Position numbers and translations under genes: made by a program | Assembly: GCA_946811185.2 (NCBI GenBank) | Contig: OX328102.1 | Span: 51,189,619-51,253,618, forward strand | Direction: 5' to 3' | Origin: Hippopus hippopus | Lineage: Eukaryota > Mollusca > Bivalvia > Cardiida > Cardiidae | Length of the DNA: 64,000 bases | Notes under the pieces: model-generated | Database searches by the model: none | What the model was told of the DNA's origin: nothing | Seen by the model: only the letters and a program-made list of their open reading frames with translations | Shown here: in pieces, positions 9,764-23,687 of the stretch | Position numbering within the stretch: the stretch's first letter is position 1 | Layout of the letters: each line of letters begins with the position of its first letter

Positions 9764-10978
9764 ATCTAACAAACAGTATTGGAAAAGTAGCCATTTGATA
9801 TTGCAAACTTCCATTTCTTGTTTACGCAATAAAGTCTGCATTTGTTGTCAGATTTTCATGAAACTTGTATTGTTGCTTTGTATCATCAACAGCTTGAAAC
9901 CTATTGATTTTGAAAATCTCCTACAAACAGTACGGGAAAAGTAACCATTTGAATTAGCAAATTTCCATTTCTTGTTTACGCAATAAAGTCGGCATTTGTG
10001 GTCAGATTTTTACGAAACTTCTATAGTTCCTTTGTATCATCAACAGCTTGAACACTATTGATTTAAAAAAAAACATACAAATAGTACAGGAAAAGTACCC
10101 ATTTGAAGTTTCAAATTTCCAATTCTTGTTTACGCAATAAAGTCTGCATTTGTATTCAACTTTTCATGAAACTTTTATAGTTGCTTTGTATTATCAACAG
10201 CTTAAAGCCTATTGATTTTGAAAAAAATCCAACAAAGAGTATAGTAAAAGTAGCCATTTGAATTTGAAAATATCCATTTCTTGTTTACGCAATAAAGTTT
10301 GCATTTGTAGTCAGATTTTCATTAAACTTGCACAGTTGCTTTGTATCATCAACAGCTTAAATCCTGTTGATTTTGAAGAATATGTTAAAGGTAGCCATTT
10401 GAAGTTGAAAATATCCATTTTTTGTTTACGCAATAAAGTTTGCATTTGTAGTCAGATTTTCATGAAACTTGCACAGTTGCTTTCTATCATCAACAACTTG
10501 AACGCTATTGATTTTGAAATAAATTTAACAAACAGTGTTGGAAAAGTAGCCATTTGAATTTTCAAATTTCCATTTCTTGTTTACTCAATAAAGTCTGCAT
10601 TTGTAGTCAGATTTTCATGAAACTTGTGTAGGTGCTTTGTATGATCAACAGCTAGAACCCATTGATTTTGAAAAACATCCAACGAACAGTACGGTGAAAA
10701 GTAGCCATTTGAATTTGAAAATTTCCATTTCTTGTTTACGCAATAAAGTCTGCATTTGTAGTTAGATTTTCATGAAACTTGCACAGTTGCTTTGTATCAT
10801 GAACAGCTTGAACCCTATTCTTTTTAAAAAAAATCCTACAAACAGTACGGGAAAAGTAGCAATTTGAATTTGAAAATTTCCTTTTCTTGTTTATGCAATT
10901 TATTCTGCATTTGTGGTCAGATTTTTATGAAACTTGCACAGCTGCTTTGTATTATCAACAGCTTGAACCCTATTGTTT

Positions 10979-11177
10979 AGGGGTGGTAATTATTATCTCC
11001 CTTTGTAATGAGAATATAGTGGTTTTAGATTTATAATTGATAAGTCTTTATAGGAAGAAAAGAAAAAAGTGGCTCGGTTAAAGTTGTACAATAATACGCA
11101 TTTTTAATCATAGCAAATTCTGTAGGATAATATTATAGGGGAAATAGCTGTTTTCTATTACGGGTTCACTACCTTAA
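10979..11177 (+). mobile_element. Internally deleted MITE, unit 2
   Basis: 199 bp, left border TTTAGGGG as in unit 1. Confidence 0.85.
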
Positions 11178-12083
11178 ATCTAACAAACAGTATTGGAAAA
11201 GTAGCCATTTGATATTGCAAACTTCCATTTCTTGTTTACGCAATAAAGTCTGCATTTGTAGTCAGATTTTCATGAAACTTGCACTGTTGCTTTGTATCAT
11301 GGACAGCTTGAAGGCTATCGATTAAGAAAAAAAATGCAACATACAGTATTGGAAAAGTAGCCATTTGAAGTTCCAAATTTCCATTTCTTTTTTACGCAAT
11401 AAAGTCTGCATTAGCTCCTTTGTATCATCAACAGCTTGAACCCTATTGATTTTGACAAAAAAATCCCATAATTAGTACGGGAAAAGTACCCGTTTGAATT
11501 TGAAAATTTCCATTTCTTGTTTACGCAATATAATCTGCATTTGTAGTCAGATCTTCATGAAACTTGCATAGTTGCTTTGTATCATCAACACCTTGAACCC
11601 TGTTCATGTCGAAAAAAATCCAACAAACAGTACGGGAAAACTAGCCATTTGAAGTTGAAAATTTCCATTTCTTGTTTACGCAATTTATTCTGCATTTCTG
11701 GTCAGATTTTCATGAAACTTGCACAGTTGCTTTGTATCATCAACAGCTTGAACTCTATTGATTTGGAATTAAATCTAATAAACAGTATTGAAAAAGTAGC
11801 TATTTGATATTGCAAACTTCCATTTCTTGTTTACGCAATCAAGTCTGTACTTGTAGTCAGATTTCCATGAAAGTTCCACAGTTGCTTTGTATCATCGACA
11901 GTTTTAACGGTATCGATTAAGACAAAAAAAAAGCAACATACATTATTAGAAAAGTAGACATATCAAGGTGAAAAATTCCATTTCTTCTCTACGCAATAAA
12001 GTCGGCATTTATGGTCAGATTTTTATGAAACTTCTACAGTTCCTTTGTATGATCAACAGCTTGATCACTATTGATTTTAAAAC

Positions 12084-12117
12084 AAAAAAAAAAAAAAAAA
12101 AAAACCACACACACACA
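12084..12117 (+). repeat. Poly-A/CA microsatellite, unit 2
   Basis: Twenty-one A (longest in the window), CC, then AC repeats. Confidence 0.9.
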
Positions 12118-12147
12118 AATAGTACAGGAAAAATACCCATTTGAAGT

Positions 12148-13869
12148 TATATTCCGGACAAGCACTAAATGCTGTAAAAATGATGATGGAAGGGAAATAA
12201 CTCAAAGACAGCACGAGGTAGGGTTACAATTTCACGTCATTTCTACTTAAGATGACAAAGTTATTCTCCGGACAAGAAAAGAAATGCTATAAAAATGAAG
12301 ATCAAAGGGGGAATAAGTCAAAATTCGTCCTAGGAAGTGTTATGACTGCACTCCGTAATTTTTCAACAATCATGCATACCAAATTTGAAGATGTTTAGAC
12401 TAGAGATGGCAAAGTTATATTCCGGACAAGCAGAAAATGCTGTAAAAATGACGATCAAAAGGAAAAAACTCAAAGACAGCATCAGGTAGAGTTATGGTTC
12501 TTTCGCACTGCACTCCGTATTATTGCAACAAACACAAATGCAGAGTTTCAAGTTCAATCGGACTGCAGATGATAAAGTTAAGGTGAAAGTGAAGATGAAA
12601 GTGGAATTATTCACAATCCGAGCTAGGTAGAGTTATTGTTCTTGTGCACTGTACTCCGTAACACTGCAACAAAAAATGCATACCAAGTTGGAAGTCGTTC
12701 TGACTTGAGATTACAAAGTTATATACCGGACAAGCACTAAATGCACTGAACTGGATGATCAAATGGAAATAACTCAAAGACAGCACGAGGTAAAGTTACA
12801 ATTCTTGCACACTGCACTTCCAAATATTGCAACAAATACACATACCATATTTCACGTCATTTCTACTTAAGATGACAAAGTTATGCTCCAGACAAGCAAG
12901 AAATGCTATAAAAATTAACATCAAAGAGGGAATAACTCGAAATTCGTGCTAGAAAGAGTTATGGTTATTGTGCACTGCACTCAGTAATTTTTCAACAATC
13001 ATGTATACCAACTTTGAAGATGTTCAGACTAGAGATGGCAAAGTTATATTCCGGACAAGCAGAAAATGCTGTAAAAATGACGATCAAAGGGAAAAAACTC
13101 AAAGACAGCATCAGGTAGAGTTATGGTTCTTTCGCACTGCACTCCGTATTATTGCAACAAACACAAATGCAGAGTTTCAAGTTCAATCGGACTGGAGATG
13201 ACAAAGTCAAGCTCCGGAAAAAAAAACTGGACTTTAAAAATGAAGATGAAAGTGGAATTACTCAAAATCCACGCTAGATAGAGTTATTGTTCTTGCGCAC
13301 TGTACTCCGTAATATGGCAACAAACATGCATACCAAGTTTGAAGTCTTTCTGACTTGAGATGACAAAGTTACATTCCGGACAAGCACTAAATGCAGTAAA
13401 AAAGATGATCAAAGGGAAATAACTCAAAGACAGCACGAGGTAGGGTTACAATTCTTGCGCACTGCACTTCCAAATATTGCAACAAATAAACATTCCATAT
13501 TGCAAGTCATTCCTTCTTAAGATGACAAAGTTATGCTCCGGACAAGCAAAAAATGCTATAAAAATGAACATCAAAGAGGGAAAAACTCAAAATTCGTGCT
13601 AGGAAGAGTTATGGTTATTGTGCACTCCACTCCGTAATTTTTCAACAATCATGCACACCAACTTTGAAGATGTTCAGACTAGAAATGGCAAAGTTATATT
13701 CCGGACAAGCAGAAAATGCTGTAAAAATGACGATCAAAGGGAAATAACTCAAAGACAGCATGAGGTAGATTTATGGTTCTTTCGCACCGTATTATTACAA
13801 CAAACACAAATGCAGAGTTTCAAGTCAATCGGACTGGAGATGACAAAGCTATGCTCCGGACAAAGAACT
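12148..13869 (-). repeat. Block B of unit 2
   Basis: 1722 bp, colinear with unit 1. The extra base lies in a homopolymer (CCGGAAAAAAAAACTGG near 13214). It reads TATTGCAACAAACAC near 13150 where units 1, 3 and 4 have TATTGCAAAAAACAC. Confidence 0.93.
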
Positions 13870-13961
13870 GGACGCCGCCCGCCTGCCCGTCGGAAGCCGC
13901 CTGGACCCCCGTACGCCATCGGTGATCCCATAATACGTCCCGAATTCGACGGCCATATAAA
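13870..13961. other. GC-rich hinge, unit 2/3 boundary
   Basis: By eye base-for-base the same as the copy at 6902, including TATAAAA and GAATTC. Confidence 0.85.
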
Positions 13962-16361
13962 AAAGTAGCCATTTCCAGTTGAAAATTTCCGTTTCTTGTT
14001 TACGCAATAAAGTTTGCATTTGTGGTCAGATTTTCATGAAACTTGTATAGTTGCTTTGTATCATCAACAGCTTGAAACCTATTGATTTTGAAAATCTCCT
14101 ACAAACAGTACGGGAAAAGTAACCATTTGAATTAGCAAATTTCCATTTCTTGTTTACACAATAAAGTCTGCATTTGTGGTCAGATTTTCATGAAACTTCC
14201 ACAGTTCCTTTGTATGATCAACAGCTTGAACCTTATTGATTTTGAAAAAGAAATAAAAAACAGTATTGGAAAAGTAGCCATTTAAAGTGAAAATTTCCAT
14301 TTCATGTTTAGGCTATAATGTCTGCATTAGTGGTCAGATTTTCAGGAAACTTGCATAGTTGCTTACTATCATCAACAGCTTAAACGCTATTGATTTTGAA
14401 AAACATCCAACAAACAGTAGAGGAAAAGAAGCCATTTGATATTGCAAATATCCATTTCTTGTTTATGCAATAAAGTCTGCATTTGTAGTCAGATTTTCAT
14501 TAAACTTGAACGGTTGCTTTGTATCATCAACAGCTTGAATCATATTGATTTGGAAAAATCCAACAAACAGTACGGAAAAAGTAGCCATTTGAAGATGAAA
14601 ATATCCATTTCTTGTTTACGCAATAGAGTCTGCATTTGTAGTCAGATTCGCATGAACCTTACACAGTTGCTTTGTGTCATCAACAGCTTGAACGCTATTA
14701 ATTTTGAAATTAATCTAAAAGACAGTACTGGAAAAGTAGCCATTTGAAATAGCAAATTTTCATAACTTTTTTACGCAATAAAGTCGGCATTTGTGGTCAG
14801 ATTTTCATGAAATTTGTACAGTTGCTTTGTATCATAAACAGCTTGAAAGCTATTGATTTTGAAATAAATCTAACAGATAGTACTTGAGGGCAGCCATTTG
14901 AATTTGCAAATTTACATTTTTTCTTTACACAATAAAGTCTGCATTTGTAATCAGATTTTCATGAAACTTGCACAGTTGCTTTGTATCATCAACAGCTTGA
15001 ACACTATTGATTTTTAAATAAATCTAACAAACACTACTGGAAAAGTAGTCATTTGACCTTGCAAATTTCCAATTCGTATTTACGCAATAAAGTCTCCATT
15101 TGTAGTCAGATTTTTATGACACTTGCACAGTTCCTTTGTATCAAACCGTCTTAGAAAAGTAGCCATTTGAAGGATTTCCTTTTCTTGTTTACGCAATTAA
15201 GTCTGCATTTGTAGTCAGATTTTCATAAAACTTGTATAGTTGCTTTGTATCATCACAGCTTGAACGCTATTGATTAAGAAAAAATATTGCAACATACAGT
15301 ATTGGAAAAGTAGCCATTTGAAGGTGAAAATTTCCATTTCTTGTTTACGCAATAAAGTCGGCATTTATGGTCAGATTTTTATGAAACTTCTATAGTTCCT
15401 TTGTATGATCAACAGCTTGAACACTATTGATTTAAAAAAAAACATACAAATAGTACAGGAAAAGTACCCATTTGAAGTTCCAAATTTCCACTTTTTGTTT
15501 ACGCAATAAAGTCTGCATTTGTAGTCAGATTTTCATGAAACTTGCACTGTTGCTTTGTATCATCGACAGCTTGAAGGCTATCGATTTAGGAAAAAAAATG
15601 CAACATACAGTATTGGAAAAATAGCCATTTGAAGTTCCAAATTTACATAAATTCTTTATGCAAGAAAGTCGTCATTTGTGGTTAGATTCTCATGAAATTT
15701 GCACAGTTGCTTTCTATCATCAACAGCTTAAAGCCTATTGATTTCGAAAAAAATCCAACAAAGAGTATGGTAAAAGTAGACATTTGAATTTGAAAATATC
15801 CATTTTTTGTTTACGCAATAAAGTTTGCATTTGTAGTCAGATTTTCATGAAACTTGCACAGTTGCTTTCTATCATCAACAACTTAAACGCTATTGATTTT
15901 GAAATAAATTTAACAAACAGTGTTGGAAAAGTAGCCATTTGAATTTGCAAATTTCCATTTCTTGTTTACTCAATAAAGTCTGCATTTGTAGTCAGATTTT
16001 CGTGAAACTTGTGTTGGTGCTTTGTATGATCAACAGCTAGAACCCATTGATTTTGAAAAATATCCAACGAAAGTACGGTGAAAAGTAGCCATTTGAATTT
16101 GAAAATTTCCATTTCTTGTTTACGCAATAAAGTCTGCATTTGTAGTTAGATTTTCATGAAACTTGCACAGTTGCTTTGTATCATGAACAGCTTGAACCCT
16201 ATTCCTTTTGAAAAAAAATCCAACAAACAGTACGGGAAAACTAGCCATTTGAAGTTGAAAATTTCCTTTTCTTGTTTATGCAATTTATTCTGCATTTGTG
16301 GTCAGATTTTTATGAAACTTGCACAGGTGCTTTGTATTATCAACAGCTTGAATCCTATTGA

Positions 16362-16724
16362 TTAAGGTAGTTGACCCATAACGCTTTTAGTGCAAAATGG
16401 AATAAAATTTCTTTATAGTTGATAAATCAGGATTTATACTGATATAATAAATTTGCAGATTTTCAACCGACCAGAAATTCCTTTGATGTCTATCTTGAAA
16501 TTATTTGTTGATACTTTTGTTAGTCTCTAGAGAAGGGAGGTAATTATTATCTCCCTTTGTTATGAGAATATAGTGGTTTTAGATTTATAATTGATAAGTC
16601 TTTATAGGAAGAAAAGAAAAAAGTGGCTCGGTTAAAGTTGTACAATAATACGCACTTTTAATCATAGCAAAGGATAATATTATAGGGGAAATAGCTGTTT
16701 TCTATTACGGGTTCACTACCTTAA
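16362..16724 (+). mobile_element. Full-length MITE with 7-bp deletion, unit 3
   Basis: 363 bp. The stretch that reads CATAGCAAATTTTGTAGG in other copies is CATAGCAAAGG here (near 16670). Ends and TTAA flanks are intact. Confidence 0.85.
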
Positions 16725-17940
16725 ATCTAACAAACAGTATTGGAAAAGTAGCCATTTGATATTGCAAACTTCCATTTCTTGTTTACGCAATAAAGTCTGC
16801 ATTTGTTGTCAGATTTTCATGAAACTTGTATTGTTGCTTTGTATCATCAACAGCTTGAAACCTATTGATTTTGAAAATCTCCTACAAACAGTACGGGAAA
16901 AGTAACCATTTGAATTAGCAAATTTCCATTTCTTGTTTACGCAATAAAGTCGGCATTTGTGGTCAGATTTTTACGAAACTTCTATAGTTCCTTTGTATCA
17001 TCAACAGCTTGAACACTATTGATTTAAAAAAAAACATACAAATAGTACAGGAAAAGTACCCATTTGAAGTTTCAAATTTCCAATTCTTGTTTACGCAATA
17101 AAGTCTGCATTTGTATTCAACTTTTCATGAAACTTTTATAGTTGCTTTGTATTATCAACAGCTTAAAGCCTATTGATTTTGAAAAAAATCCAACAAAGAG
17201 TATAGTAAAAGTAGCCATTTGAATTTGAAAATATCCATTTCTTGTTTACGCAATAAAGTTTGCATTTGTAGTCAGATTTTCATTAAACTTGCACAGTTGC
17301 TTTGTATCATCAACAGCTTAAATCCTGTTGATTTTGAAGAATATGTTAAAGGTAGCCATTTGAAGTTGAAAATATCCATTTTTTGTTTACGCAATAAAGT
17401 TTGCATTTGTAGTCAGATTTTCATGAAACTTGCACAGTTGCTTTCTATCATCAACAACTTGAACGCTATTGATTTTGAAATAAATTTAACAAACAGTGTT
17501 GGAAAAGTAGCCATTTGAATTTTCAAATTTCCATTTCTTGTTTACTCAATAAAGTCTGCATTTGTAGTCAGATTTTCATGAAACTTGTGTAGGTGCTTTG
17601 TATGATCAACAGCTAGAACCCATTGATTTTGAAAAACATCCAACGAACAGTACGGTGAAAAGTAGCCATTTGAATTTGAAAATTTCCATTTCTTGTTTAC
17701 GCAATAAAGTCTGCATTTGTAGTTAGATTTTCATGAAACTTGCACAGTTGCTTTGTATCATGAACAGCTTGAACCCTATTCTTTTTGAAAAAAAATCCTA
17801 CAAACAGTACGGGAAAAGTAGCAATTTGAATTTGAAAATTTCCTTTTCTTGTTTATGCAATTTATTCTGCATTTGTGGTCAGATTTTTATGAAACTTGCA
17901 CAGCTGCTTTGTATTATCAACAGCTTGAACCCTATTGTTT

Positions 17941-18139
17941 AGGGGTGGTAATTATTATCTCCCTTTGTAATGAGAATATAGTGGTTTTAGATTTATAATT
18001 GATAAGTCTTTATAGGAAGAAAAGAAAAAAGTGGCTCGGTTAAAGTTGTACAATAATACGCATTTTTAATCATAGCAAATTCTGTAGGATAATATTATAG
18101 GGGAAATAGCTGTTTTCTATTACGGGTTCACTACCTTAA
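17941..18139 (+). mobile_element. Internally deleted MITE, unit 3
   Basis: 199 bp, left border TTTAGGGG. It keeps the TTCTGTAGG variant typical of units 1-4. Confidence 0.85.
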
Positions 18140-19045
18140 ATCTAACAAACAGTATTGGAAAAGTAGCCATTTGATATTGCAAACTTCCATTTCTTGTTTA
18201 CGCAATAAAGTCTGCATTTGTAGTCAGATTTTCATGAAACTTGCACTGTTGCTTTGTATCATGGACAGCTTGAAGGCTATCGATTAAGAAAAAAAATGCA
18301 ACATACAGTATTAGAAAAGTAGCCATTTGAAGTTCCAAATTTCCATTTCTTTTTTACGCAATAAAGTCTGCATTAGCTCCTTTGTATCATCAACAGCTTG
18401 AACCCTATTGATTTTGACAAAAAAATCCCATAATTAGTACGGGAAAAGTACCCGTTTGAATTTGAAAATTTCCATTTCTTGTTTACGCAATATAATCTGC
18501 ATTTGTAGTCAGATCTTCATGAAACTTGCATAGTTGCTTTGTATCATCAACACCTTGAACCCTGTTCATGTCGAAAAAAATCCAACAAACAGTACGGGAA
18601 AACTAGCCATTTGAAGTTGAAAATTTCCATTTCTTGTTTACGCAATTTATTCTGCATTTCTGGTCAGATTTTCATGAAACTTGCACAGTTGCTTTGTATC
18701 ATCAACAGCTTGAACTCTATTGATTTGGAATTAAATCTAATAAACAGTATTGAAAAAGTAGCTATTTGATATTGCAAACTTCCATTTCTTGTTTACGCAA
18801 TCAAGTCTGTACTTGTAGTCAGATTTCCATGAAAGTTCCACAGTTGCTTTGTATCATCGACAGTTTTAACGGTATCGATTAAGACAAAAAAAAAGCAACA
18901 TACATTATTAGAAAAGTAGACATATCAAGGTGAAAAATTCCATTTCTTCTCTACGCAATAAAGTCGGCATTTATGGTCAGATTTTTATGAAACTTCTACA
19001 GTTCCTTTGTATGATCAACAGCTTGATCACTATTGATTTTAAAAC

Positions 19046-19074
19046 AAAAAAAAAAAAAAAACCACACACACACA
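19046..19074 (+). repeat. Poly-A/CA microsatellite, unit 3
   Basis: Sixteen A, CC, then AC repeats, as in unit 1. Confidence 0.9.
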
Positions 19075-19104
19075 AATAGTACAGGAAAAATACCCATTTG
19101 AAGT

Positions 19105-20825
19105 TATATTCCGGACAAGCACTAAATGCTGTAAAAATGATGATGGAAGGGAAATAACTCAAAGACAGCACGAGGTAGGGTTACAATTTCACGTCATTTC
19201 TACTTAAGGTGACAAAGTTATTCTCCGGACAAGAAAAGAAATGCTATAAAAATGAAGATCAAAGGGGGAATAAGTCAAAATTCGTCCTAGGAAGTGTTAT
19301 GACTGCACTCCGTAATTTTTCAACAATCATGCATACCAAATTTGAAGATGTTTAGACTAGAGATGGCAAAGTTATATTCCGGACAAGCAGAAAATGCTGT
19401 AAAAATGACGATCAAAAGGAAAAAACTCAAAGACAGCATCAGGTAGAGTTATGGTTCTTTCGCACTGCACTCCGTATTATTGCAACAAACACAAATGCAG
19501 AGTTTCAAGTTCAATCGGACTGCAGATGATAAAGTTAAGGTGAAAGTGAAGATGAAAGTGGAATTATTCACAATCCGAGCTAGGTAGAGTTATTGTTCTT
19601 GTGCACTGTACTCCGTAACACTGCAACAAAAAATGCATACCAAGTTGGAAGTCGTTCTGACTTGAGATTACAAAGTTATATACCGGACAAGCACTAAATG
19701 CAGTGAACTGGATGATCAAATGGAAATAACTCAAAGACAGCACGAGGTAAAGTTACAATTCTTGCACACTGCACTTCCAAATATTGCAACAAATACACAT
19801 ACCATATTTCACGTCATTTCTACTTAAGATGACAAAGTTATGCTCCAGACAAGCAAGAAATGCTATAAAATTTAACATCAAAGAGGGAATAACTCGAAAT
19901 TCGTGCTAGAAAGAGTTATGGTTATTGTGCACTGCACTCAGTAATTTTTCAACAATCATGTATACCAACTTTGAAGATGTTCAGACTAGAGATGGCAAAG
20001 TTATATTCCGGACAAGCAGAAAATGCTGTAAAAATGACGATCAAAGGGAAAAAACTCAAAGACAGCATCAGGTAGAGTTATGGTTCTTTCGCACTGCACT
20101 CCGTATTATTGCAAAAAACACAAATGCAGAGTTTCAAGTTCAATCGGACTGGAGATGACAAAGTCAAGCTCCGGAAAAAAAACTGGACTTTAAAAATGAA
20201 GATGAAAGTGGAATTACTCAAAATCCACGCTAGATAGAGTTATTGTTCTTGCGCACTGTACTCCGTAATATGGCAACAAACATGCATACCAAGTTTGAAG
20301 TCTTTCTGACTTGAGATGACAAAGTTACATTCCGGACAAGCACTAAATGCAGTAAAAAAGATGATCAAAGGGAAATAACTCAAAGACAGCACGAGGTAGG
20401 GTTACAATTCTTGCGCACTGCACTTCCAAATATTGCAACAAATAAACATTCCATATTGCAAGTCATTCCTACTTAAGATGACAAAGTTATGCTCCGGACA
20501 AGCAAAAAATGCTATAAAAATGAACATCAAAGAGGGAAAAACTCAAAATTCGTGCTAGGAAGAGTTATGGTTATTGTGCACTCCACTCCGTAATTTTTCA
20601 ACAATCATGCACACCAACTTTGAAGATGTTCAGACTAAAGATGGCAAAGTTATATTCCGGACAAGCAGAAAATGCTGTAAAAATGACGATCAAAGGGAAA
20701 TAACTCAAAGACAGCATGAGGTAGATTTATGGTTCTTTCGCACCGTATTATTACAACAAACACAAATGCAGAGTTTCAAGTCAATCGGACTGGAGATGAC
20801 AAAGCTATGCTCCGGACAAAGAACT
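19105..20825 (-). repeat. Block B of unit 3
   Basis: 1721 bp, colinear with unit 1. It shares GGTGACAAAGTTATTC (near 19208) with units 1 and 5. Private change AAAATTTAACATC near 19867. Confidence 0.93.
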
Positions 20826-20917
20826 GGACGCCGCCCGCCTGCCCGTCGGAAGCCGCCTGGACCCCCGTACGCCATCGGTGATCCCATAATACGTCCCGAA
20901 TTCGACGGCCATATAAA
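20826..20917. other. GC-rich hinge, unit 3/4 boundary
   Basis: Same sequence as at 6902 with no difference that I can see. Confidence 0.85.
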
Positions 20918-23317
20918 AAAGTAGCCATTTCCAGTTGAAAATTTCCGTTTCTTGTTTACGCAATAAAGTTTGCATTTGTGGTCAGATTTTCATGAAACTT
21001 GTATAGTTGCTTTGTATCATCAACAGCTTGAAACCTATTGATTTTGAAAATCTCCTACAAACAGTACGGGAAAAGTAACCATTTGAATTAGCAAATTTCC
21101 ATTTCTTGTTTACACAATAAAGTCTGCATTTGTGGTCAGATTTTCATGAAACTTCTACAGTTCCTTTGTATGATCACCAGCTTGAACCTTATTGATTTTG
21201 AAAAAGAAATAAAAAACAGTATTGGAAAAGTAGCCATTTAAAGTGAAAATTTCCATTTCATGTTTAGGCTATAATGTCTGCATTAGTGGTCAGATTTTCA
21301 GGAAACTTGCATAGTTGCTTACTATCATCAACAGCTTAAACGCTATTGATTTTGAAAAACATCCAACAAACAGTAGAGGAAAAGAAGCCATTTCATATTG
21401 CAAATATCCATTTCTTGTTTATGCAATAAAGTCTGCATTTGTAGTCAGATTTTCATTAAACTTGAACGGTTGCTTTGTATCATCAACAGCTTGAATCATA
21501 TTGATTTGGAAAAATCCAACAAACAGTACGGAAAAAGTAGCCATTTGAAGATGAAAATATCCATTTCTTGTTTACGCAATAGAGTCTGCATTTGTAGTCA
21601 GATTCGCATGAACCTTACACAGTTGCTTTGTGTCATCAACAGCTTGAACGCTATTAATTTTGAAATTAATCTAAAAGACAGTACTGGAAAAGTAGCCATT
21701 TGAAATAGCAAATTTTCATAACTTTTTTACGCAATAAAGTCGGCATTTGTGGTCAGATTTTCATGAAATTTGTACAGTTGCTTTGTATCATAAACAGCTT
21801 GAAAGCTATTGATTTTGAAATAAATCTAACAGATAGTACTTGAGGGCAGCCATTTGAATTTGCAAATTTACATTTTTTCTTTACACAATAAAGTCTGCAT
21901 TTGTAATCAGATTTTCATGAAACTTGCACAGTTGCTTTGTATCATCAACAGCTTGAACACTATTGATTTTTAAATAAATCTAACAAACACTACTGGAAAA
22001 GTAGTCATTTGACCTTGCAAATTTCCAATTCGTATTTACGCAATAAAGTCTCCATTTGTAGTCAGATTTTTATGACACTTGCACAGTTCCTTTGTATCAA
22101 ACCGTCTTAGAAAAGTAGCCATTTGAAGGATTTCCTTTTCTTGTTTACGCAATTAAGTCTGCATTTGTAGTCAGATTTTCATAAAACTTGTATAGTTGCT
22201 TTGTATCATCACAGCTTGAACGCTATTGATTAAGAAAAAATATTGCAACATACAGTATTGGAAAAGTAGCCATTTGAAGGTGAAAATTTCCATTTCTTGT
22301 TTACGCAATAAAGTCGGCATTTATGGTCAGATTTTTATGAAACTTCTATAGTTCCTTTGTATGATCAACAGCTTGAACACTATTGATTTAAAAAAAAACA
22401 TACAAATAGTACAGGAAAAGTACCCATTTGAAGTTCCAAATTTCCACTTTTTGTTTACGCAATAAAGTCTGCATTTGTAGTCAGATTTTCACGAAACTTG
22501 CACTGTTGCTTTGTATCATCGACAGCTTGAAGGCTATCGATTTAGGAAAAAAAATGCAACATACAGTATTGGAAAAATAGCCATTTGAAGTTCCAAATTT
22601 ACATAAATTCTTTATGCAAGAAAGTCGTCATTTGTGGTTAGATTCTCATGAAATTTGCACAGTTGCTTTCTATCATCAACAGCTTAAAGCCTATTGATTT
22701 CGAAAAAAATCCAACAAAGAGTATGGTAAAAGTAGACATTTGAATTTGAAAATATCCATTTTTTGTTTACGCAATAAAGTTTGCATTTGTAGTCAGATTT
22801 TCATGAAACTTGCACAGTTGCTTTCTATCATCAACAACTTAAACGCTATTGATTTTGAAATAAATTTAACAAACAGTGTTGGAAAAGTAGCCATTTGAAT
22901 TTGCAAATTTCCATTTCTTGTTTACTCAATAAAGTCTGCATTTGTAGTCAGATTTTCGTGAAACTTGTGTAGGTGCTTTGTATGATCAACAGCTAGAACC
23001 CATTGATTTTGAAAAATATCCAACGAAAGTACGGTGAAAAGTAGCCATTTGAATTTGAAAATTTCCATTTCTTGTTTACGCAATAAAGTCTGCATTTGTA
23101 GTTAGATTTTCATGAAACTTGCACAGTTGCTTTGTATCATGAACAGCTTGAACCCTATTCCTTTTGAAAAAAAATCCAACAAACAGTACGGGAAAACTAG
23201 CCATTTGAAGTTGAAAATTTCCTTTTCTTGTTTATGCAATTTATTCTGCATTTGTGGTCAGATTTTTATGAAACTTGCACAGGTGCTTTGTATTATCAAC
23301 AGCTTGAATCCTATTGA

Positions 23318-23687
23318 TTAAGGTAGTTGACCCATAACGCTTTTAGTGCAAAATGGAATAAAATTTCTTTATAGTTGATAAATCAGGATTTATACTGATA
23401 TAATAAATTTGCAGATTTTCAACCGACCAGAAATTCCTTTGATGTCTATCTTGAAATTATTTGTTGATACTTTTGTTAGTCTCTAGAGAAGGGAGGTAAT
23501 TATTATCTCCCTTTGTTATGAGAATATAGTGGTTTTAGATTTATAATTGATAAGTCTTTATAGGAAGAAAAGAAAAAAGTGGCTCGGTTAAAGTTGTACA
23601 ATAATACGCACTTTTAATCATAGCAAATTTTGTAGGATAATATTATAGGGGAAATAGCTGTTTTCTATTACGGGTTCACTACCTTAA
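23318..23687 (+). mobile_element. Full-length MITE, unit 4
   Basis: 370 bp. TTAA flanks and inverted ends as in unit 1. Confidence 0.85.

Larger units (their letters stand above)
6994..12147 (+). repeat. Block A of unit 2
   Basis: Same monomer order as unit 1, 5154 bp including both MITEs. The block ends at CCCATTTGAAGT, where B-type sequence (TATATTCCGGACAAG) starts directly. Confidence 0.95.
6964..13931. repeat. HOR unit 2 (class I, 6968 bp)
   Basis: Colinear with unit 1 throughout. The length difference is largely the poly-A run (21 A against 16). At several scattered sites unit 2 shares bases with unit 4 rather than with its neighbours, for example CTTTTTAAAAAAAATCC near 10820 and TTTTCACGAAAC near 8565. 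Confidence 0.95.
13962..19104 (+). repeat. Block A of unit 3
   Basis: 5143 bp, same order as unit 1. The monomer near 16010 reads GTGTTGGTGC where the other units have GTGTAGGTGC. Confidence 0.95.
13932..20887. repeat. HOR unit 3 (class I, 6956 bp)
   Basis: Colinear with units 1 and 2. The shorter length is partly explained by a 7-bp deletion inside its full MITE near 16670 and by a 16-A poly-A run. Several single-base variants match unit 1 rather than unit 2 or 4, for example CAGTATTAGAAAAG near 18308 and CTAAAGATGGC near 20635. Confidence 0.95.
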
